From: Deferribacterales bacterium UBA4806
GTDB lineage: Bacteria; Chrysiogenota; Deferribacteres; Deferribacterales; UBA228
NCBI GenBank assembly: GCA_002402635.1
Contig: DHGE01000085.1
Coordinates: 1 to 9,642 of the forward strand
DNA: 9,642 bases
Direction of reading: 5' to 3'
Numbering within the stretch: position 1 is the first letter of the stretch; each line of letters starts with the position of its first letter. The translations under genes were made by a program, and so were the position numbers. Positions 1 through 6,431 of this stretch are shown piece by piece. The notes under the pieces are model-generated. The model did not search any database. It had not been told where the DNA came from and was given only the letters and a program-made list of their open reading frames with translations.

Positions 1-629
1 AAAGGGCTAAATCTGGTAAGGCTTGGCATACTGGAGAAGGCTATTCAGATCATCTACCTATATACGCATACTTTACCGATGGACCTTTTAAGATAAGAGA
101 CGACTACCCTACATCTTTAAACAAAACAATCACTGAAATTTATAGTAATTATGATGGAGATGCTATCATAAGAAATGCAGTAGTTATATATGAGAACAAA
201 AACAGTTGTGTTATAAAAAGAGAAAATGATAAAGCAATTTACTGTTATAAATGTCTTGATAATTTTAAGTTATTTAATATTTATGATTTATTTGTTCATA
301 GAATAAAAAAATTTAAGGGCTTGCCAGAAATTACATCTGCCAATATCATAAGAGTTAAAGGGAGCACAGAAGACGTGAATAAATTTTATATTGAATGTAA
401 TGAAAATACTAATTTTATAAATAATATCAATGATGTATGTCGTAAAGTTGAAGGAATATATAAAAATAATTATCTTTATATGGGAAAGCAAAAAATAAAA
501 TTATATATTAATAAAAACATTAAATTAAAAAATAATAGTAAACTTATACTAGAAAAAGTGAGAATTGGTTTTTTTAAAGAACCAGAAATTATTGTAGAGG
601 ATGTAAGCCAAATAAAAAATGAGTATTAA
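1..629 (+). CDS. Endonuclease/exonuclease/phosphatase-like protein, C-terminal part (5' end outside window)
   Basis: The frame beginning at base 3 is open without a stop until TAA at 627-629, giving 208 visible codons, so the gene starts left of the window. The TTG at 321 is only an internal codon. Near the start of the fragment is G-Y-S-D-H-L-P-I-Y (bases 39-65). The Ser-Asp-His-x-Pro motif is the typical C-terminal catalytic signature of the DNase I-like endonuclease/exonuclease/phosphatase superfamily, where the His contributes to phosphodiester or phosphoester hydrolysis. About 180 further residues follow: Lys-, Asn- and Ile-rich, with no motif I recognise. The last ~90 alternate like a beta-rich domain and could be a degenerate nucleic-acid-binding (OB-like) fold, but that is a guess. 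The substrate (DNA, RNA or a phosphoester) cannot be told. The 3' end overlaps the next gene by 11 bases, suggesting co-translation. The superfamily call is moderately secure because it rests on one motif. Confidence 0.6.
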   Translation, partial: RAKSGKAWHTGEGYSDHLPIYAYFTDGPFKIRDDYPTSLNKTITEIYSNYDGDAIIRNAVVIYENKNSCVIKRENDKAIYCYKCLDNFKLFNIYDLFVHRIKKFKGLPEITSANIIRVKGSTEDVNKFYIECNENTNFINNINDVCRKVEGIYKNNYLYMGKQKIKLYINKNIKLKNNSKLILEKVRIGFFKEPEIIVEDVSQIKNEY

Positions 630-1065
630 CATTAGATGTGCAGAACTTAAAGATATTGATACATTAACACAATTACATTTAAAATTATTAGTCTTTGAAG
701 GAATAAAGGAAAAAGATGAAAAAAAAATAAAATGGGCCTTTCAAAAAATCATCAATTCCAAAGATGCTTGTATAATATTGATAGAATACTTTGGAAATAT
801 AACAGGTATGTGTAGTTTGCATACGCTCATATCATCTGTAGAAGGAGGATTAGTTGCTCTAATAGAGGATGTTTATATAGATGAACAATATCGTAAAATT
901 GGGCTTGGCATGAAACTTATGAAAGAGGTAGTGGAGTTCTGTAAAAAGGAAAATTATAAAAGGATACAGCTATTGTGTAGGACTGATAATAAAAATGCCA
1001 TACGATTCTATGAAAAATTAGGTTTTACTGGAATAGACAGAATTTTTTTCTATAAAAGGATATAA
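619..1065 (+). CDS. GNAT-family N-acetyltransferase
   Basis: This 148-residue protein has the length and layout of a single GCN5-related acetyltransferase domain, which transfers acetyl from acetyl-CoA to an amine. Residues 81-101 carry the acetyl-CoA-binding motif A: a beta strand (LIEDVYID) followed by Y-R-K-I-G-L-G, matching the R/Q-x-x-G-x-G/A pyrophosphate loop, and then a helix. Residues 124-136 (NKNAIRFYEKLGF) are the classic motif B ending, with the conserved Asn/Ala and Tyr of the family. The substrate cannot be deduced: it could be a small molecule, antibiotic, polyamine or protein N-terminus. The ATG at 619 lies inside the preceding reading frame (11-base overlap), so the two are probably translated from one message. 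No secretion signal is present, so it should be cytoplasmic. It converges on mltG with a single base between the stop codons. Confidence 0.88.
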   Translation: MSINIRCAELKDIDTLTQLHLKLLVFEGIKEKDEKKIKWAFQKIINSKDACIILIEYFGNITGMCSLHTLISSVEGGLVALIEDVYIDEQYRKIGLGMKLMKEVVEFCKKENYKRIQLLCRTDNKNAIRFYEKLGFTGIDRIFFYKRI

Positions 1066-1066
1066 T

Positions 1067-2059
1067 TTATTGTAAGATTTCTTTAATATTTTTTAGGTGC
1101 TCTCTATAGGTTATTGCAAAATTGTGTTTTCCTTTACCGTCTGTAACAAAATATAAATAATTAGTCTCAGCTGGGTTTATAACTGCTTCCATAGCTTCTC
1201 TAGTGGGATTACAAATAGGAGTGGGTGGTAACCCGTTGTATGCATATGTATTATATTTGTTGTTCTGGTCTATTAAATGCAATTTTGTTAAATTGCCACC
1301 AAAGGTATCATATATTCCATAGATAACTGTGGGATCAGCCTGCAATTTCATATTTCTTTTCAATCTATTATAAAATACTGAGGCAATGAGCGGATACTCT
1401 TCAACATAATAGCTCTCTTTCTGTATGATTGATGCCATTATTATTCCTTCATAAAAGGATAGGTTATATTTTTTTATTCTCTCTGCAAAATTTTCTGGAA
1501 GGTTCTTTTTAAAATTCGCATACATTTTTCGAATTATATTTTGAGCAATAATATTTTTTGAAAAAAAATAAGTATCTGGATATAACATACCTTCCATTGA
1601 CTCTACATCAAGCCCAGTTAATTCTTTAATAAATTGTTTATCTTTAGCAGTATTTAAAAATTCCTTCTCTTTTAAAATTTCTTTGTTCTGTAATGACTTG
1701 GCAATATCATAAATATTGGAACCTTCTACAACAAAAACTTTTATCAGATATTCCTTCCCATTCATAATATCAAATAAAAATTGTTTTAATTTTATATTTG
1801 TTGCATAATAATAACCATATTTTCTTTTTTTATGAAAATTCATAACTTTTTTTAAATAAATATCAAAATATGGCGGAGGATTTAAATCTTTAAAAATTTT
1901 ATTATATGTAGTCTCAAAATTTTCTCCCTTCTCAATATCTACTTCTAAAATTTCGATATTTTTATTTAAATAATTATCATAATAAAGGAAAATAGATGTT
2001 ATAATTAAAGCAACCAGTATAAAAAATAAAGTAAGTACCAATATTATTTTTTTTATCAT
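1067..2059 (-). CDS. mltG: Endolytic murein transglycosylase MltG (YceG-like)
   Basis: This 330-residue, membrane-anchored lytic transglycosylase cleaves nascent peptidoglycan strands and is thought to set glycan-chain length. One membrane segment lies at about residues 5-27, leaving the rest outside the cytoplasmic membrane. The YceG signature is clear: A-S-I-I-Q-K-E-S with the predicted catalytic Glu215 (equivalent to E. coli Glu218), then ASVFYNRL (226-233), M-K-L-Q-A-D-P-T-V-I-Y-G (237-248), the N-G-L-P-P-T-P-I-C-N-P block (275-285) and YFVTDGKGKHNFA near the end. Length is normal for the family. The ATG overlaps the carA stop as ATGA, and no Shine-Dalgarno sequence precedes it (the upstream bases are nearly all A and T). 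Translation therefore probably depends on ribosomes finishing carA. It is the last gene of the leftward cluster. Confidence 0.96.
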   Translation of the reverse strand: MIKKIILVLTLFFILVALIITSIFLYYDNYLNKNIEILEVDIEKGENFETTYNKIFKDLNPPPYFDIYLKKVMNFHKKRKYGYYYATNIKLKQFLFDIMNGKEYLIKVFVVEGSNIYDIAKSLQNKEILKEKEFLNTAKDKQFIKELTGLDVESMEGMLYPDTYFFSKNIIAQNIIRKMYANFKKNLPENFAERIKKYNLSFYEGIIMASIIQKESYYVEEYPLIASVFYNRLKRNMKLQADPTVIYGIYDTFGGNLTKLHLIDQNNKYNTYAYNGLPPTPICNPTREAMEAVINPAETNYLYFVTDGKGKHNFAITYREHLKNIKEILQ

Positions 2060-3153
2060 TTTATTAATTTTATATAATCAATAAATTCTTTAAATATTAC
2101 ATTTCCATCATGAGGTCCTGGCCCACTTTCTGGGTGAAATTGCACAGCATATACAGGTATGCTTCTATGTTTTATTCCTTCGACAGTGTGGTCATTAAGA
2201 TTTATATGTGTCACTTCTATATCATTACCCAGCAAAGTGTCATCTATAGCAAAGCAATGATTTTGAGCAGTAATATAAATCTTAGAAGTTTTTACGTCTT
2301 TTACAGGATGATTTGCCCCATGATGACCAAATTTAAGTTTGTAAGTCTTACCACCTAAAGCGAGTGCTATGATCTGGCAACCCAGACAAATACCTAAAAT
2401 GGGATATTTACCTAGTAACTTTTTTGTGAGTTCAATTCCATATAATACAGGTTCTGGATCTCCAGGGCCATTTGATAAAAATACACCATCGGGATTAATT
2501 TTTATGATTTCATCATAATCTATATAAGCTGGAGCAACCAATATTTCGCATCCCTCCTTTGATAAATAATTTAAAATGCTGTGTTTTACACCAAAATCTA
2601 TTACTACTATTTTCAAATTATCTTTTTCTTTATTTACTCTTTTATTCCAATAATATTTTTTGGTAGTTGTAATCTCTCTAACAAGATCGATTCCTTGAAT
2701 ATGCCTACCATTTCTTGCCTTTTTTACCAAAGTATTTACGTCAAAGTTGTTTGAAGAAATGATAGCATTCATTGAGCCTACACTTCTTAGATGTCTTACC
2801 AATTTTCTTGTATCAATATTCTCAATTGCAGGGATATCATTTTCAATAAAATAATCCTTTATTGCCTTTGACGCTCTGTAATTAGAATAAATCTTAGAAA
2901 ATTCCTTTGCTACCATGGCTGACAAATAAATTTTATTTGATTCCACATCGTCATCATTTACACCATAATTGCCAATATGTGGATTTGTCATTACAACCAT
3001 TTGGCCATAATATGAAGGATCTGTTAAAATCTCTTGATAGCCAGTTATTGATGTATTAAATACTAACTCGCCTACTGATTCCCTCTTAGCACCATATGAT
3101 GTACCTTTAAAATACATCCCATCTTCTAAAACAAGAATTGCTTCATCACTCAA
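2056..3153 (-). CDS. carA: Carbamoyl-phosphate synthase small (glutaminase) subunit CarA
   Basis: CarA hydrolyses glutamine and channels ammonia to CarB, which makes carbamoyl phosphate for pyrimidine and arginine synthesis. The 365 residues match the normal family length. The N-terminal CPSase small-chain domain (about 1-150) has F-N-T-S-I-T-G-Y-Q-E-I-L-T-D-P-S-Y. The class I glutamine amidotransferase domain (about 181-362) has the nucleophile Cys256 in G-I-C-L-G-C-Q, L-S-N-G-P-G-D-P (226-233), and the catalytic His340 and Glu342 in Q-F-H-P-E-S-G-P-G-P-H-D. The start is TTG at 3153-3151, six bases behind GGGAG. It overlaps the preceding stop as TTGA, and the protein begins where other CarA proteins do. 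carB is not in the window. The gene sits between two cell-wall enzyme genes, an unusual setting. Confidence 0.97.
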   Translation of the reverse strand: MSDEAILVLEDGMYFKGTSYGAKRESVGELVFNTSITGYQEILTDPSYYGQMVVMTNPHIGNYGVNDDDVESNKIYLSAMVAKEFSKIYSNYRASKAIKDYFIENDIPAIENIDTRKLVRHLRSVGSMNAIISSNNFDVNTLVKKARNGRHIQGIDLVREITTTKKYYWNKRVNKEKDNLKIVVIDFGVKHSILNYLSKEGCEILVAPAYIDYDEIIKINPDGVFLSNGPGDPEPVLYGIELTKKLLGKYPILGICLGCQIIALALGGKTYKLKFGHHGANHPVKDVKTSKIYITAQNHCFAIDDTLLGNDIEVTHINLNDHTVEGIKHRSIPVYAVQFHPESGPGPHDGNVIFKEFIDYIKLIK

Positions 3154-4532
3154 TTGAAACTCCCTATATTAATTTGATTTATACTTCTTATTCTGTCAGT
3201 TAATGTTTGTCCTTCTTGCCCAAGACTTAATGGTGTAACCTCTACTTTATTAATTATTAAATTATACACTTTATTATTCCTTTTGATAGTCTTTCCAAAA
3301 AAATCATGTATTACATACTGTTCATTTTTATATTCACCTATATATAGCATAATATGCCCTGGTATTTGAATAATTGTTATACCAGGAATTAATATATGAT
3401 TGATGATATCATTCAATTGTCCTTTATTTTTCTTTTTTAAATATAAATTTATACCTGTTTTTACTTGTGCTGAAGAATTGCGTGGCAGAGTTATACCAAA
3501 TGTAAGAAAAATTTCTTGTATAAATTTAGAGCAATCCTGTTCTTGAGCCATATCCCCCCAACCATAGGGGCTATTCAACAGTTTAAAAGCCTGTGACAGA
3601 ACATTCCTTTGAATAAAAGGTAAATAACCCATAACAGCATCCTCATTTTTAATGTAAATTTTTTTATAATAAACATATCCTTTTTGATTTCTCTGAGGAA
3701 TCAAAATTTCATAATAACTATCATGGTCACCAGTAACTATATATCTGTTGCCCATGCGAGTAGTTGTAATATACTGTGTCAAGGCAGGATCTTCATATAA
3801 ATCTGCCTTGCCTGCTGTTACAACAATAAATTTAACCCTATCTACCAATGCAATATCACTATAATCAGCATTTACAATATTATCACTTCTTACCCAACCG
3901 CTGCTATATTTACTCATTACATACTTCCATTTATTGTCATAGCTTGTATGTACAATTATAACAGGTTCTCCAATATCTAAACCATTATTTTGATTTCTAT
4001 CAAAATAATGATAAGTTGGGTTATCAAATAGTTCCTCATCAGATGGAATCAAACGCTGATTAGAAAATTTTATAATAAACCCAAAACTTTTATAGTTATT
4101 AATTTTATTAATATTAATATTTTCATATACTTCTTTATAAAATGCATTTTGCACAAGCCTTACCTTTTCATTATAAAGTTTCTTTGTATAAAGATAATTA
4201 TACATTGACAGGATCTCTTTTTTTAAAGTCTCATTTTTTATTTTGTTAATAATTTCCCTATCTATTTGCAAAATTAATTTTTTTTTCGCAACATCTCTAT
4301 TAAAAGCTTTAATTTCTTCACTATTCATAATCACTTTATCAGGAGCACTTAATTGTGATATCCAAAAACCCGGTCTTCTAATCTCTGGCTCTAGAGTTAA
4401 GTGATAATCGTTAACAACAGGTAGCTTGTAACAACAAGAACAGATAATTAATAAAACAAATACAAATAGAAATGAAAATTTTATATTATTAAGGCTGTGG
4501 TTTTTTATTGAAAAAATAGAGTAATACCTCAT
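3150..4532 (-). CDS. NlpC/P60-family (C40) cell-wall peptidase with SH3-like domains, probable lipoprotein
   Basis: This 460-residue exported protein very likely cuts peptide stems of peptidoglycan. A hydrophobic stretch at residues 19-31 ends in I-C-S-C-C (30-34), resembling a lipobox with Cys33 or Cys34 as the possible lipidated residue, though the -2 Cys is not standard. Residues ~50-150 contain the P-D-K-V-I-M-N-S-E-E-I-K-A-F-N pattern of the N-terminal region of SH3b1-type NlpC/P60 proteins. About 150-295 should be two SH3-like domains (W-K-Y-V-M, G-W-V-R; L-Y-E-D-P, G-Y-V). The papain-like catalytic domain covers about 305-440: Y-G-W-G-D-M...D-C-S-K-F with nucleophile Cys334, L-P-R-N-S-S-A-Q (349-356), His393 in P-G-H-I-M-L-Y-I-G, and a third polar residue at His409/Asp410. 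The start overlaps the esterase gene by 44 bases, with GGAAAG nine bases upstream. Its own stop overlaps carA. Confidence 0.88.
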   Translation of the reverse strand: MRYYSIFSIKNHSLNNIKFSFLFVFVLLIICSCCYKLPVVNDYHLTLEPEIRRPGFWISQLSAPDKVIMNSEEIKAFNRDVAKKKLILQIDREIINKIKNETLKKEILSMYNYLYTKKLYNEKVRLVQNAFYKEVYENININKINNYKSFGFIIKFSNQRLIPSDEELFDNPTYHYFDRNQNNGLDIGEPVIIVHTSYDNKWKYVMSKYSSGWVRSDNIVNADYSDIALVDRVKFIVVTAGKADLYEDPALTQYITTTRMGNRYIVTGDHDSYYEILIPQRNQKGYVYYKKIYIKNEDAVMGYLPFIQRNVLSQAFKLLNSPYGWGDMAQEQDCSKFIQEIFLTFGITLPRNSSAQVKTGINLYLKKKNKGQLNDIINHILIPGITIIQIPGHIMLYIGEYKNEQYVIHDFFGKTIKRNNKVYNLIINKVEVTPLSLGQEGQTLTDRIRSINQINIGSFN

Positions 4533-5331
4533 CTATATTATCTTTCCAAACATCCCAAGAATGCCCACCATTGACAATTCTAAGTTCTGATAACTTTTTA
4601 TTTTCCTTTAATTTTTCATATAATATAGTCGAATAATATTCAACATTGTAGACATCATCATCACCTGAAACAATATACATAGGTATCTGCTTATTAGAAT
4701 ATAAATATTCATCTAAGTAATTAGTATAATTGTATTTTTCCCATAATGAATTGTCAAATTTGCCCCTATTCTGAAATACAGGCGTTGTCCGTGCTGATGA
4801 GGACTCTGGAGGCAGCGGATCATAAATAGCAGGAGATAAAAGTCCAGCACCTTTGAAATAATCAGGATATAGTAGCACAAATCTTAATGCACCATATCCC
4901 CCCATAGATAAACCAGCAATGTATCTTACATTTTTATCAATGCTGTATTTGCTTTCTATATAAGGTATTAGATCATCTATAATAGCTGACTCCATTTGAT
5001 ATACTAAACTATCTACATACCAGGAATCTGTGAAGCCATCTGGCATAACAATAATAATAGCAGGTATTGATTTGTTCTTTATAAGTTTATCAGCAGTTTC
5101 ATCTATATTACCATAATTAACACTTGCCCAGTCATTCTCATTGCCACTTGCACCATGAAGAAGATATACAACAGGATACTTTACATTTTTCTTATAATTA
5201 TCTGGTAGATATACATTATATTTCATATTTTGTTGAAGGTGAACTGCATAAAAACTTTCATGATTAATAACACCAGTAAAAACATATGGGACTATTAAAA
5301 AAAATAAACTCAACTGGATAAAAAACTTCAT
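4489..5331 (-). CDS. Secreted alpha/beta-hydrolase esterase (esterase D / PF00756 family)
   Basis: This 280-residue serine hydrolase starts with a signal-peptide-like N-terminus: Lys2, a hydrophobic core at about 4-18 and a plausible cleavage region near 19-21, so it should act outside the cytoplasmic membrane. The fold's landmarks are present: Y-P-V-V-Y-L-L-H-G (52-60, oxyanion-hole strand), I-I-V-M-P-D-G (93-99), the nucleophile elbow G-L-S-M-G-G with Ser142, an acidic residue at Asp224-Asp226 (S-G-D-D-D), and His257 in N-G-G-H-S-W-D. The family includes feruloyl and acetyl-xylan esterases, S-formylglutathione hydrolases and mycolyltransferases. Here the substrate is unknown, but co-transcription with an NlpC/P60 peptidase and MltG makes a cell-wall or surface ester a reasonable inference. 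An AGGTGA ribosome site lies nine bases before the ATG, and a promoter candidate lies at 5367-5395. Confidence 0.87.
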   Translation of the reverse strand: MKFFIQLSLFFLIVPYVFTGVINHESFYAVHLQQNMKYNVYLPDNYKKNVKYPVVYLLHGASGNENDWASVNYGNIDETADKLIKNKSIPAIIIVMPDGFTDSWYVDSLVYQMESAIIDDLIPYIESKYSIDKNVRYIAGLSMGGYGALRFVLLYPDYFKGAGLLSPAIYDPLPPESSSARTTPVFQNRGKFDNSLWEKYNYTNYLDEYLYSNKQIPMYIVSGDDDVYNVEYYSTILYEKLKENKKLSELRIVNGGHSWDVWKDNIDEVLLYFFNKKPQP

Positions 5332-5366
5332 TCTAAATATTCACCTGAAAAATATTTTTACATCTA

Positions 5367-5395
5367 AATTTAACGTATTTTAATAATAAAAACAA
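5367..5395 (-). promoter_or_regulatory. Candidate sigma70-type promoter for the esterase-NlpC-carA-mltG cluster
   Basis: Read on the minus strand, TTGTTT (5395-5390) and TAAATT (5372-5367) are separated by exactly 17 bases. The predicted start near 5360 leaves a leader of about 30 bases containing the AGGTGA ribosome-binding site of the esterase gene. It lies in the 80-base gap after the ROK kinase gene, in which I see no hairpin terminator. Read-through from the kinase promoter is therefore also possible. Confidence 0.45.
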
Positions 5396-5411
5396 CTTTA
5401 TACAAGTATCT

Positions 5412-6314
5412 TTAATCTTTAAAGATAAGTTTTGCAGCACCATATAGAGCACTCTTTTCTATATATTGGGCATCAGTTATTTTCTTTAATGTGGGAATAT
5501 TTTGCAAAGTCTTGTTTAAGGCATCTTTAAAGAGTGAAAAAGATTTAGCAATCTGGCCACCAAACACAATGCATTCAACTTTAAAATCCTTAGCATAAGG
5601 TGCAACTACTTCTCCTAACCTCTCGCCCATCTCTTTAAATATGGATTGGCAAGTTTTATCACCTTTAAATGCAAGTTCTGCAATATCAACTACATCTATA
5701 GAGCTTGCATCTTTTGTCAATTCAGCATACCTTGCTAAAATCCATCTCCTAGTAATAAAATCTTCTACTATCCCTGCTCTAAATGGTAACCCTCCAATCC
5801 AACCGTCCGGTGGAACACCTTTTCCAGTGGAAACAATATCACCATTACAGTAAAATGCTGAGCCAAGACCAGTACCCAAAGTTATGCCAATAACTCTATT
5901 AAACCCTCTAGCTGCACCAACCCACACTTCCCCTCTTAAATATGTCCACGCATCATTTTCAAAAACTGTATTTTCAATTCCCGTTGAAGATTGAATAACT
6001 GATTTTACATTTAAGCCGTATATTGATTGATATTTATGTAAATGTGGAGGGATTAAGCATATACCCTTTTCATAATCAAAGGGACCACACATACCAATAC
6101 CTATGCCTAAGGGTTTAATTGATTTGAATTTTAAATAATCAATATAAGCATTAATTAATGAAGTAAAAACACCAACTATATAATCTTTCTCCCCTTGTGT
6201 ATCAATTTTTATAAGCTTATATGTTTCATCGTAAAGCAAACCATTTGAATCCACTATTGCCGATTTTATAGAAGTTCCACCTACATCTAGGCAAATTGCA
6301 TATTCAGTATTCAT
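5412..6314 (-). CDS. ROK-family sugar kinase lacking the usual zinc-binding cysteine motif
   Basis: This 300-residue cytoplasmic protein has the ASKHA-kinase layout of ROK sugar kinases, which phosphorylate hexoses such as glucose, fructose or N-acetyl amino sugars with ATP. Visible landmarks are the phosphate-1 loop L-D-V-G-G-T-S-I-K (9-17), E-N-D-A with the probable catalytic base Asp121, the phosphate-2 loop I-T-L-G-T-G-L-G-S (144-152), and the adenosine-binding strand V-F-G-G-Q-I-A (250-256). After the phosphate-2 loop a typical ROK kinase has E-x-G-H and a C-x-C-G-x-x-G-C-x-E zinc site. Here that stretch (about 165-190) reads G-W-I-G-G-L-P-F-R-A-G-I-V-E-D-F, without the Cys residues or the E-x-G-H. 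Zinc-less ROK relatives do exist, so this is a subfamily trait rather than damage, but the sugar cannot be named. The length is normal for ROK kinases. The ATG has no evident Shine-Dalgarno sequence. Confidence 0.85.
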   Translation of the reverse strand: MNTEYAICLDVGGTSIKSAIVDSNGLLYDETYKLIKIDTQGEKDYIVGVFTSLINAYIDYLKFKSIKPLGIGIGMCGPFDYEKGICLIPPHLHKYQSIYGLNVKSVIQSSTGIENTVFENDAWTYLRGEVWVGAARGFNRVIGITLGTGLGSAFYCNGDIVSTGKGVPPDGWIGGLPFRAGIVEDFITRRWILARYAELTKDASSIDVVDIAELAFKGDKTCQSIFKEMGERLGEVVAPYAKDFKVECIVFGGQIAKSFSLFKDALNKTLQNIPTLKKITDAQYIEKSALYGAAKLIFKD

Positions 6315-6330
6315 TGTAATAAACAGGTTT

Positions 6331-6359
6331 ATTATATTCTGTTATAATATTTTTAAAAG
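6331..6359 (-). promoter_or_regulatory. Candidate promoter of the ROK kinase gene
   Basis: A perfect TATAAT occurs on the minus strand (6336-6331), 16 bases before the ATG. The -35 position at 17-base spacing (6359-6354, CTTTTA) is poor. Transcription from here would leave a leader of about ten bases. An inverted repeat AAAC-N2-GTTT (6321-6330) lies between the -10 box and the gene and could bind a repressor. Confidence 0.35.
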
Positions 6360-6393
6360 CAAAAATTAAAGAATAATATAAAATATCTTTCTA

Positions 6394-6422
6394 TTGATAA
6401 TACACTTCAATGAAGTTATATA
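6394..6422 (+). promoter_or_regulatory. Candidate promoter of the FGGY kinase gene with an embedded palindrome
   Basis: TTGATA (6394-6399) and TATATA (6417-6422) are separated by exactly 17 bases, a good sigma70-type arrangement. The spacer contains the perfect inverted repeat ACTTCA-A-TGAAGT (6404-6416), well placed for an operator that would block RNA polymerase. The predicted start would fall about three bases before the ATG at 6432, so a transcript from here would be essentially leaderless. Confidence 0.5.
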
Positions 6423-6431
6423 AGTGGGAAT

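Noticed and set aside
321..629. A separate 102-residue gene starting at TTG 321
   Set aside because: The frame is open with coding-like content back to base 3 and contains the S-D-H-x-P motif, so TTG 321 is an internal codon of a larger gene.
2110..2358. Open frame on the plus strand inside carA
   Set aside because: It lies wholly antisense to a well-conserved gene and encodes no recognisable motif; the same holds for plus-strand frames at 5641-5853 and 8208-8456 and minus-strand frames at 288-491 and 9052-9255.
3150..4532. NlpC/P60 gene starting downstream of the esterase stop to avoid the 44-base overlap
   Set aside because: No ATG, GTG or TTG occurs in frame between the ATG at 4532 and the hydrophobic signal segment, and GGAAAG is positioned for the ATG at 4532.
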